This document shows positions 23,207 to 33,619 of a stretch of DNA of 64,000 nucleotides, in pieces (the stretch's first letter is position 1; every line of letters starts with the position of its first letter). The notes beneath the pieces were generated by a model. It searched no databases. It saw only the letters and a list, made by a program, of their open reading frames with translations, and was not told where the DNA came from. The DNA lies in contig JAJEKV010000058.1 of the NCBI GenBank assembly GCA_021234155.1, forward strand, positions 4,536,600 through 4,600,599, written 5' to 3'. The DNA comes from Isoetes taiwanensis (lineage: Eukaryota > Streptophyta > Lycopodiopsida > Isoetales > Isoetaceae). The translations under genes were made by a program, and so were the position numbers.

Positions 23207-23975
23207 TGATATGGAGCAAGCACGGGGGAGTGGTCCACGGCAAATGGGTTATTGGAATTATGGCAAATACTATGTAAATGTTATTCCTAAGGTCACCTAA
23301 TAATATAAAGGGGCATAGGATAATATAGCATTTGGATGTGAAGAACCATTGATATTTATGGAAGGGGTCGAGGCACTATCATTGGGATGGTTATTGGTTG
23401 AGAAAAAGATCATAGATAATGTCCCATATGATAAGTCATATAATCTAATTAAAGGCAAGGAGATATTTTGAGAAAAATGCAACTGCATGCTAAAAAAGGC
23501 TAAGGTCGCAGAGAGATCTATAAATAGAACCGAAACTTCAGTTGGACATATCTCTGCAACCAGAGCTCCGATTGAAGCGACCTTTACCTCTTTGGAACTG
23601 ACTCGGAGTCTAGTTTTCGAATTCGGGTGGCACATTCCGTAGTTCATCCGTATGAGAGAGTAATGGCCAAAAAAGTGACAAGGGGTCACAGATCACTGCC
23701 ATAACGGCACCACAGATCTGCAATTGTTTTTATGATGTGTGGCTACTTGGAGTAGCTAGATTAGTCTGGAAGGCCAATAAGCCAGATGCCAGAGCTTTTT
23801 GTTTGCCATAGCACTTGTGTTTTGCCATAACCCAGTGGATTCGGTTGGGTGGTTAATGGTGCTGCCATATCAATTGTCCATGAATAAAGTTTCTTTAGTC
23901 CAATGATCTATTATTTAAGTAAAGTCCTATGATTCTGTGTTGCTACAACTTCCCAAATATACATGAATTGTATCA
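23207..23975 (+). repeat. 5' LTR
   Basis: Contains TATAAATA (about 23519-23526) as a promoter candidate. It ends directly before the primer-binding site. Confidence 0.9.
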
Positions 23976-25384
23976 AGCGGTATCAGAGCGGAGGTTTGCG
24001 ATTCTTTTGGGAACTATGGGCAATGGGATCACCAGTGGAATTTGGACTCATTAATCTGTGAGAGGAATTAAAGAGATCGAAAACGATGGAGCTAGGAATT
24101 TTCCCAGAGGGCCGTAAAGATTATCGTTCTTGTATGTGCTGCAAGAACTACTATTAGTTCTTATTTTGCTGGAGCATGGCAACAGAATGAAGAGGAGATT
24201 ATCATTTTGGGATTCACAAGAACAGATTTGGATTATCTTAATGGAGTAAAAGCCCTTATGCATGAAGGGAAATCTTATGATTTCAATATTAGAGCAGTCA
24301 ATGGAACTGAGATGGATTCGGTGACTATTGTTGCAAGCGAATTTGGAGCATCAGTAGCAGAGAAATTTTAGTGCTTTCGTGGAGAATACTCGAAGTATAT
24401 GGACCGACTTATTGTGAATGAGTTCGGATTATTGAGGAAACTTCTATGATCCTTTGGGGATTATGGAATAATAGGGTGACTGCTAGGTTGTCATGGAAAA
24501 GCTTGTCATGGAGACAAGTAGTTTATCGTGGAGACGAGTTGTCATGGAGACAAATAGCTTAGCTTGTCATGGAGACAAGTAAACCACTGCTGCAAAACAG
24601 CTCTGCTTTGTCATATTAGCCAAACTACCCGCCATAACCTCTTGCCATCTCGAGAAGTTCATCTTGGTCATTTGAGCCTGTGTAAATTTCAACCCTTAAG
24701 CCTGAGTATGGAGAACTGCAAAAGCATCATGCTTGGGATTGCGGAGTCAGATTGTGGTGATCTGAGAGACTGATTGGCCGTGGGGGTCATCTATATAAAT
24801 ATTTGACTTGGGAAGTCATCTATATTAACACTTGACCTTATTTGCAGGTTTGCTTAATATTAAGCATTGGGGAGGACACTTTACGTAGAAGCTGTCAAGG
24901 ATGTGGACGGTAAAAATTTGGATTCGGAATCTCAAATTGTTTCCTATGGGACATTAAAGTTCCTAAGTTGATTTTCTTTATTTGGAATAAAGGATAGATA
25001 CTATTGTTGTGTATATCCATGGAAGATTAGTGACTACGATTGCAATGTAGCCGGCTTGACATGGTATACTAGATAGGAAATGCCTCTTGGTAGATTAATG
25101 GTTGTGTCTGCAGCACAATCGGCTTGAACAAGAGAGCATAAGATGTAAACCTTTGGAAGATTAGTAATTGTGATTGCAACACAATTGGCTTGACAAAGTT
25201 ACATCTGTATCTTGGAGATACACTGTATCGTGGTGGCGATACAATCAAGTAGTACCGCAGAGGTACGAAAAATAATAATGTACCGCGGAGGTACAAGGGA
25301 TATATCGTACTGTGGAAGTACGCGGATATCCGTAACTATTTCTGGAGTTTTGCAGGGATTATAAAACTTTCAGACTGGTGATGA

Positions 25385-25529
25385 CCATGGAAGATCCATC
25401 TTGAGAAGGAATGGATTGAAATGGAACGTATCTTGGATGATCGTGGGGTGATCCTTCTTGAGAAGGGATGGACTGAAATTGAGCGTATCTTCGACGATCG
25501 CGGATGATCTATCTTGGGAAGGGATGGAT
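25385..25529 (+). repeat. Tandem copies of a polypurine-tract unit before the 3' LTR
   Basis: The unit ending cttgagaagggatgga recurs three times with a period of about 55-60 bp (around 25400, 25460 and 25515). The last copy, gggaagggatggat, touches the 3' LTR as the polypurine tract. Multiplication of this site is unusual. Confidence 0.75.
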
Positions 25530-26290
25530 TGATATGGAGCAAGCACGGGTGAATGGTCCAAGGTGAATGGGTTATTGGAATTATGGCAAATACTATGTAA
25601 ATGTTATTCCTAAGATCACCTAATAATATAAAGGGGCATAGGATAATATAGCATTTGGATGTGAAGAACCATTGATATTTATGGAAGGGGTCGAGGCACT
25701 ATCATTGGGATGGTTATTGGTTGAGAAAAAGATCATAGATAATGTCCCATATGATAAGTCATATAATCTAATTAAAGGCAAGGAGATATTTTGAGAAAAA
25801 GGCAACTGCATGCTAAAAAAGGCTAAGGTCGCAGAGTATCTATAAATAGAACTGAAATTTCAGTTGGACATATCTCCGCAACCAGAGCTCCGATTGAAGC
25901 AACCTTTACCTCTTTGGAACCGACTCGGAGTCTAGTTTCCGAATTGGGGTGGCACGTTCCGTAGTTCATCCATATGAGAGAGTAATAGCCAAAAACGTGA
26001 CAAGGGGTCACAGATCACTGCCATAGCGACACCACAGATCTGCAATTGTTTTTATGATGTGTGGCTACTTGGAGTAGCTAGATTAGTCTGGAAGGCCAAG
26101 CCAGATGCCAGAGCTTTTTGTTTGCCATAGCACTTGTGTTTTGCCATAACCCAGTGGATCCGGTTGGGTGGTTAATGGTGCTGCCATATCAATTGTCCAT
26201 GAATAAAGTTTCTTTAGTCTAGTGATCTATTATTTAAGTAAAGTTCTATGAGTATTGCTACAACTTCCCAAATATACATGAATTGTATCA
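25530..26290 (+). repeat. 3' LTR
   Basis: Matches the 5' LTR from TGATATGGAG to TTGTATCA and is followed by the TATGT duplication. Confidence 0.9.
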
Positions 26291-26295
26291 TATGT

Positions 26296-26640
26296 CTACT
26301 ACCATTTTGCATCATGTTGGCTGTATTGTCATGTTGTGCCTCTATGATGCCATCTGTGGGGCATTTCGTGCAATGGCTGCCACAATGGTAGATGAGATAT
26401 GTGTGGTCTGGTGAATGGTGAGTTGTTGGCATGTTGTTTGTGGTGTAGTGATGAGAATAATGCTAGCATTTGTGGTGTGGTGTGGTGTGTCTCCATCGTG
26501 GTGGAGTGGGATGTTGTGCCGCCAATGGTGCTAATAGTGCTGCTACATTGTGGCGCGTGGCATATGTGGAGTAATAGTAGTAGCAAGTGAGGTGTGGTAT
26601 ACGGGTGTGGTGTGGTGTAGGTTACCTAGCCTCCGGTGCA
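26296..26640. repeat. TG-rich degenerate repeat (gene part beyond the LTR insertion)
   Basis: Runs of tgttgtg, gtggtgtgg and atggtg. A similar TG-rich tract follows the paralog at 43200-43790, so this is the continuation of the 22.5-kb gene on the far side of the retroelement. Confidence 0.5.
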
Positions 26641-26960
26641 CACTTTGCTGCAATTCTAGCTATGCCACGTGTCATGCCACATCAGTTTAATTCCATCTCA
26701 ACCATTAGATCTGCTAATTTATGAATCCACGGCTAGAAAAAATAGAAAATCTATGGAAAATCCAGGTAATTCCTTCAGCAGGTCGACGCCGTCTCGGCCA
26801 ACATCTCGAGTCCTTAAACATTCTGACCCAGGCAGCTCGCCTTTGAATCCTTCTAGTCTGGCCTGAAAGAGGCCGTCTTCCATCAAATCGGCCCTTTTGG
26901 GCCTGATTGGTTTATATCTGTATCTGCAATCAGCCGCATGCTTTAACCTGATTGTTGAGC

Positions 26961-27447
26961 ATGGCAGAGAGCATGAAAGTGTTGTGGCGTCGTTTTTTTA
27001 GAGCGAATTCTATTGTGTGGCATCGGACTGCTGCTATTTCCGGCTCGAATATTGAAGATAAAACGGGAGCCTGTATATCAGAAGCTGTAGAGAAAGCATT
27101 AGAGGCAAAATCACAATAGATGAACATGAGGCTGGAGAAATGTGAAGAACGGAACAAATTCTTAAGGCAGGTAAGTTATCATGAGATTATGTAACAATAA
27201 TAATGCACATTATTTCTCAGTTTGTAAAAACATTGATGGTTACAGGTAAGCCAGTCGTTATGTAGTGCTCAGCGGGAATGGAAAATTAAATGCCAAGAGG
27301 TCGAGGAAAGGTGTACAGCTTAATCAGTTCTGCATTTTCCTGTTAGCAGCCGTATCTTATGTTCTATTTAGAGAACATATCTTACTTGTGGCATTCTTCA
27401 TCTGCAGGCTGCACACGGTGTTTAAAGAGAAAGATCTTGTTGAGCAG
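26961..27447 (+). pseudogene. Three-exon coiled-coil gene fragment with one stop
   Basis: Exons 26961-27170, 27246-27310 and 27408-27447 join in phase at GT-AG borders (GTAAGT donor at 27171). They read MAESMKVLWRRFFRANS..., then EKALEAKSQ, a TAG at 27117-27119, MNMRLEKCEERNKFLRQ, SAQREWKIKCQEVEER and LHTVFKEKDLVEQ. The heptad pattern implies a coiled coil. Consistent phasing supports real coding origin; the single stop makes it a pseudogene unless translation restarts at the ATG after it. The family is unknown, and further 3' exons may exist. Confidence 0.45.
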
Positions 27448-29726
27448 GTACTTGACATAGAACTGGTTGTAATACTTGAAGATGCTAGCAGACCAATAAC
27501 GTAAAGCATAATTATAGTAGTTTAACTTTGAATTTGATGATTTCTCTTAAATTTCTTCCAAACTTGAACTTCACCAGGAGTCATCACATGTTTTCACAGA
27601 ACATCTAAGACTAAAAATTATCTACAAACGTCAAGGTCTACGAAAGGCTCTTGCAAAATGAGGATCATCAATTGTCTTTTGTGCTATTTTACAATTATAT
27701 GTATTTCCTTGTGTTTATCTATATTTTCTATTTTGGCATGAGTGCAAAATAAAATCTGGACTACAACAGCAGACGCTTTTATCCATGTCTTTGTACTCTA
27801 AATTCCAATTAAAAAATTTGCCTCCTTCTATTGACCTACAATTTTGCACTTTACAAAATAATGCCTTGACTGCCAATGCTGTTGGTTGTATCTGGAAAAC
27901 GAGAAATGTTATCCTTATAGTAGCTGCCAATGCCACTGTTAAAGCCAAAATATTCATTAAAAAGGAAATAGGTTCAATGGCTTTAGCAATACATATAATT
28001 TCTTCTAGTGTTACCTTGGCTAAAAGCATTTCATTAATAACTTTATTACTGTCCAGGAATGGCAGCAGTAGGATTAGGTACATATGGGGCACATGTTTAT
28101 AAGCCAAAAAATTTGGCATATAAAGAGGTAAATTGTTAACATATGCAGTTTTTTCTCCCATACTGAAATATTCAACGTGCCATTTAAGATATGATCTTGT
28201 AGGTGTATCAAACCGCTAGTTTATATCATTGGGCACATTCAGCAGCATTGCTAGTTGTGCCAAATACTAGGCATCCCCATATAGTGAGTATCTATTAGCA
28301 CGATATGTAAATATTCTGTGACATTGTCAGTTTTTTGGATTTACAATCTAAAAGAATAATGAAACACATACTTTATATTGTCCATAGAATGTTGTGTGGC
28401 AAGAACTCTAAAGCTTTCCATAAAAATATACTTGTGAACAAAATAATCTCTCTGAAGGTCTGTTGGTCTCATCAATGTCAAGTCATGTGAAGCCCAATTA
28501 AGAACCTGGTACTCTGGATGATTGTTTCAGACGGTATTGCCTGGGGAAAATGCTCAATAGGAAGAGGAAACTTTATGTTATGTCCTTCACATGTACATGA
28601 ATGTGCTTTCAATCTTAATTAATGTTACTCCTACACATGTACATGAATGTGCTTTCCCTAGGCGGTATTTCCTGGGGAAAATGCTTAATAAAGAGAAAGG
28701 GAACTTTATGTTATGTCCTACACATGTACATGAATGTGCATGTGCTTTCAATCTTAATTAATGTTGTGCGTGTTGTCAACATTTAGTTATTGCTAATGAT
28801 TACTTATGTGTTATGATTTCTAAATTACTTTTTGATTTGATAGAGTTTGGAGATCTTTTGACATTTGGCATTGTGGAATGTAAGAATTTCCATATGCATG
28901 TTTTTATGTATTAAAATGCACTATTGCCTTGGATTGTATACTGAAAGAATTGTCACATAGTCAAGTCTATTTTATAAATGAAAATGAAAACAATAAGATA
29001 TATCTTCAAAATTGGTGGCAGTATTTGAGAATTATGCATCCATGCACCTAGAATCAGGACTGGGCTTGGAAAAGGCAAAAGCTCACGATACCTTTCACAA
29101 AGTAAATTTGGTTAAGTGGCTAAGGAGCATGGCATAAAAGGCTAGAAGAGTAGATTCAACCTATATCTAAACCATGGTGAGAGTATCAGTATCTGCATCA
29201 GGGCAAATGCTTTTCTGATGACACCCAGTTAAACATTTGTATTCCTTTGATTTGGTTAGAACCTCTTGTTCAAGTACTGAGTTGGGTTGGACAGTACGTG
29301 GCAAAATATTGCCGTCATCTGTGCATGGACATGACTAGGAAATGTTATCACACAGTTCTTTTGTTCTAGGACGGCTTCGTTTTGCTGTTCTTCGCTTCAG
29401 CTGTCCATCCATGTCTACAGTTCTCATATTTATGGTACAAGGAAGCAAAAAACTCTTGGGCAAATTCTCTGTATGTGTCATTTTGTGTTTTGAAAGCCTA
29501 GAGATAAGATAGAAAGACCTACATGGCAGAAAAGACCACAGTACACATGCACACGACCACACATGCCACACGACCACATCTGAGGATTGCATTCACTTAT
29601 GCATCCACGATCAATTTACATTCATCTTCCTGATGACAGTTGAACCAGATAAGACGGGCTCCAATAACTGTAGCGATTTCAAACTGTTTTCTTTGGCTAA
29701 GAACACGTCAGAAAGTTGAGAGAAGG
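27448..29726. other. No firm gene; one tandem duplication
   Basis: A segment starting cggtattgcctggggaaaat at 28532 recurs at 28663 (period 131). A 148-codon minus-strand frame (27715-28161) is hydrophobic and has no motif or flanking splice logic that I trust. Confidence 0.4.
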
Positions 29727-29857
29727 TGGATAGAGGTATATCAAAATTAAAGAGATATTTGCAATCTCATTTGGCTTCAAATAATAGGAACAAAGATTTA
29801 GCAAGGCGTACCTTTCGAGCACTAACTTTTGAAGACTTGATTTCTGATTCATATGAG
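29727..29857 (+). CDS. Possible isolated exon, unknown family
   Basis: An open stretch reading DRGISKLKRYLQSHLASNNR...RRTFRALTFEDLISDSYE ends at a GTACGTAG donor. Amphipathic and charged, it looks coding. It could be a 3' exon of the coiled-coil gene at 27 kb. No domain recognised. Confidence 0.3.
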
Positions 29858-31807
29858 GTACGTAGTCAACCAACCTATGAAATCTGTCAGCAATACATTT
29901 CTCTGTTTGTTGGACATGTTCCTCACTCATGTTGGACATGTTCTATTGTAGGGTGTCTTGGAGCTTCTAATATGGAATTGAAATGAAGTATATGTCGCCC
30001 TCAGTACTTCCTCTTGTTTAAAACTAATGCACTTCAAAATTGAATCTTGATCGACCGAGGATTCAAATGTCAGATGAAGCAATACATCAGTGGCACTAAG
30101 TAGAGGAAATATGGCGAGCATGATTTTGGCATGATCTACTGATATAAAAAGCAATGGTGGTCCTGCATGGCAGGACGCTTTAGATTGTGGGCTTATGACT
30201 TTCTAGCCAACAATGACCCAAGAAGCAACAGAAGAACCTGACATAGTTCTGTTACTAACATTGTGTTCAATGGCTGCATGTGATGGATTAGTTTTATGTT
30301 TAGCGGCAACAATTAAAACAAAGTTCCCTTGAGCTCACTATGTTGGACGTCTCACTGAGGTCGTCTTCTTCTGTTGGCCGTGATTTTGCTGGTATAAGCT
30401 TTGATAGCATGGCTTGTAATGGACTGCTTATAGCAATGTTCATATTCAAGGTTGTGATCTAGTAGGGCCTCAGAAAGCTTGACAACATTTTAAGAGGGGC
30501 TACTTTTCCTATCATTCTAATTATTATCAATGCAGCAGGATGGCCTGAACTGTGGCCACAACAAAGTTGGAAAATTTTAAAGAAAATTTCCATGGCAGTC
30601 TGTGTATAAATTAGCAAGCAGCATATAAGGGTTGAACCTGGTTTTGGTTTTCAATCATAACTTTGGGTGCTTCACTTCAATTAAACCTGGAAATTTGTAT
30701 AGGTTGCATGTACCACATTATCAAAATCTCTAGCCACCCATCTTGTATTCCTAATTTTCAGAGTTGACTAGTCTCGCCAACCAAAACACCATTTAAGCAT
30801 GTTCTAAGTTTATTCCAAGACATAATACCAATCTAGATGAAAGAAATCTTGAAGTACTATGAATCTTACATCTAGTGCAAATAGATTTGTATAGAGAAGG
30901 AAACCCAAGAACAAGAGCTCCATCCCACATTGATGCTTTTCACAAGGTTTTTGGAAAAAAAAATGTGATATTGGAATATGCTCCAAGTTATTTTGCCCAC
31001 GTGATGCCCTAGGACACCAACAAAACCTAGCCAATGAAACCAACACGCAAAAGAAATAAAGGACTTCGTTACCTTATATTTGAAAAACTAAATCTGAATC
31101 ATTACTTGAACGTCTATAGAATCATCAATATGGATTTCAAAAGCTCTTGCTATTGCAAATCAAGGTCTACAGTTATGTGAGCTCCACAACCTCTATAGTC
31201 ATGCTACTCAAGAGCCTCTTAGCTTTCCCAAATGCTCAATTACTTGAATCAGTTCATGATATCCTCTTAGATTGAGACAACTCAGATGGTTGCTATGTCA
31301 TATGAAATGAAGGCACAAGACATTCATTGATTTTCGGATTTCTTGACCATAAAACTCAGAAGAAGACAACCCAAGAAGATATGCCATCAAACAAAACAAA
31401 TATAGCCTGCTAAAGAGTCGACGAAATGCGAATTTGTTTAATTTTTAAAGACAACATTAGAAATGGACGACTGATTTGAGTATTCATTTGACATCTGCCA
31501 TGATGTCCCATAGCGAATCTCTATTCTCAGCGGGGCACTCTCCTCAGCTTTTGCTGTTTCAAGTCTGCTAACTTCATATAGAATCTAAGCCTTGTCAAAG
31601 GCAAGTAGTCCAGTGGTAATCCCCACTTTGTCGTAATTCTTTCTATCAAGATCCCATTTCGGGATGCCCAATGTAAGATTCATATGTTAATACATATTCA
31701 CTTCACATGACACTGAAATTCACACCTTACCCTATAACACCCTAACCTTCACTCCAACTATGCATTTCCGCTAGTTATTATACATGTCTCAAGTCAAAAA
31801 CTTGCCC
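29858..31807. other. No gene seen
   Basis: AT-rich sequence with only short, motif-free frames on both strands. Confidence 0.45.
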
Positions 31808-31815
31808 ATGCTAAC

Positions 31816-33055
31816 CAGGGCTCAAATTTGACGGCTTTCACGCCTGTTTTTGGCATTTTTGCCTGTCAAAACACGCAAAAATAAAATTTGTATTGCAAAT
31901 GAAAGGTAGCCAATGACCAAATGCCTGTCATACAGAAGGGCCATCAAAATACATATTTGTCATTTGAAGGGCTAGAAATTTAAATTGTCCTGTCATTTTT
32001 TCTATTTTCTTATCTTTTTGTAAATAAAATGATATAATATATAGGCCCATATAAAAAATATATGATCCATCCAAATAACCTTTAAAGTATAAATGAATTT
32101 AAAAACACTTCATGGGCATAGCAAATTAGACACCATCCAACCATTGAAAACAGAGAACACTAGCTTGCATCAGCCAGGGAATTGCCAAGGAATCGGCCAT
32201 GAATCACCAGGGAATCGATAAGGAATTGGCCATGAACCCCAACTTGCATCGATTTAGATTCAAGAGCCCTCTTGAGCTTACTCCTCGACAAACAACTACG
32301 TGGTTCTTGGGCTCATACTACGGTCTATACTTGGGCTCTATGATATGCTCTCCTGCACTAAGAGTTTTGAAGCCACAGAATATTTAATTCAGACCCACAG
32401 AATATTTATGGACAAACAACATATTTCTAAAACCTCTACTTCAATAAACCCACAGAATACTTAGATTCGGGCCATTCTTGGGCTCATACTTGGGCTTAAG
32501 CTTGGCAAACAACACCGCCATTCTTGAGCTTACACTTGGGCTCTCCTATTGTTCTACATCAAGACTTTTGAAACCACCACTTCTACAAACTTATCTCATC
32601 TATTCATTCATGGAGCAAGATAAAGACAACGTAAGTAAGTTCAGATTTAGATCATTTGCTTTATATTATTGTGATTTATTATAGCGGTGGCTTCTTTAAG
32701 CTAAAAAAAAGAAGGAAGGCCAATCAATGTAGATCTATGCCTTCTTTCTGCAAATTCTCTAATAGCATAGTTGCAAGCTCAGGCTTTCAAATGCAACAAC
32801 AGCCCGACATAGTGCCTTAGGAGACCATAGAAATTATAGAAGGTTCTTGTATTATTGATGTACATTTAAAACTTGGTTATATTATTACAAGTTTATAATA
32901 GACTTTATAACTTGTTCTTTTTTTTTATATATAAAAATCGTTTCTATCATTTGAGTTGAAAGTTTAAAATTGAAAGACTTCCTGTCATGCAAAAGGCGTA
33001 AATTTTTTTTGCCCGTCACAAGAAAATTAGGGGTAGCCTTCAAATTTGAGCACTG
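31816..33055. mobile_element. Non-autonomous hAT-type element with 8-bp target duplication
   Basis: The left end is CAGGGCTCAAATTTGACGGC; the right end is the complement of CAGTGCTCAAATTTGAAGGC. Flanks carry an identical ATGCTAAC (31808-31815 and 33056-33063). CA-G termini and an 8-bp duplication define hAT elements. The 1.24-kb interior has repeats (ttgggctcatac, cacagaatattta) and no transposase. Both ends carry short ctgtca/tgacagg motifs of the subterminal kind. Confidence 0.88.
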
Positions 33056-33516
33056 ATGCTAACCTAGTATACAAACGGCCATCAATGTGCAAACCAATAT
33101 TATTACTTAATTACCAAGAAATTAACATACACATTAGTTTTCAACGGCCAACGTTTCTAGATTTGGACCATTTATTATTATTAATATTATGTCTGCTGAT
33201 AGTGATACATTGAATAGATCTACAAAGGCACAAGTTGCCTTAAAGCAGCAAATGCACTTGCATCTGTAAAACTGTAGGCGTGCCCGTTTATGCAACGCCA
33301 ATTTCATTGTTCATTCCATCTCCAATTCCTTCTTCTGCAGTCACATATGACCCCGAGACAAAAATTTCCAGGGCCATTGTAGTATTGAGCTTCTTGCTGC
33401 CCTTTTAGTCAATGTGAAGTACACGTGTACAGAGCTATCTTACAGTAGTAGACAAAATTTTGGTTCGCTTGGACCAATGTGCTCAGTTTTACCTGCAGAT
33501 TGCAAATTAACAATAT

Positions 33517-33522
33517 TTATTT
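33517..33522 (-). terminator. Poly(A) signal of the GNAT gene
   Basis: AATAAA on the minus strand about 100 bp past the stop codon at 33620. Confidence 0.5.
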
Positions 33523-33619
33523 ATATGCATAATAAAAGAAAGGCAAAGGAAAAGTTTAACCACAGACCTTCAAAATTTGTACAGAAGAATATATTACAAA
33601 GAATACACAACCAAAACCA

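Larger units (their letters stand above)
23207..26290 (+). mobile_element. Complete non-autonomous LTR retrotransposon, 3.1 kb, TSD TATGT
   Basis: Two LTRs (769 and 761 bp) start TGATATGGAGCAAGC and end ATTGTATCA, giving TGATA...TATCA termini. An identical 5-bp TATGT flanks the element (23202-23206 and 26291-26295). The primer site cGGTATCAGAGC (23978-23989) matches initiator tRNA-Met. The internal part (23976-25529) is only 1.55 kb; no reverse transcriptase or integrase is visible, and an ATG at 24026 gives a frame that soon stops. LTRs differ mainly by scattered substitutions and short indels, so insertion was not very recent. Ty1/copia versus Ty3 class cannot be decided. Confidence 0.9.

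Noticed and set aside
27715-28161. 148-codon minus-strand frame
   Set aside because: Hydrophobic composition follows AT bias, a 105-codon frame overlaps on the other strand, and no motif is seen. Kept only as a note.
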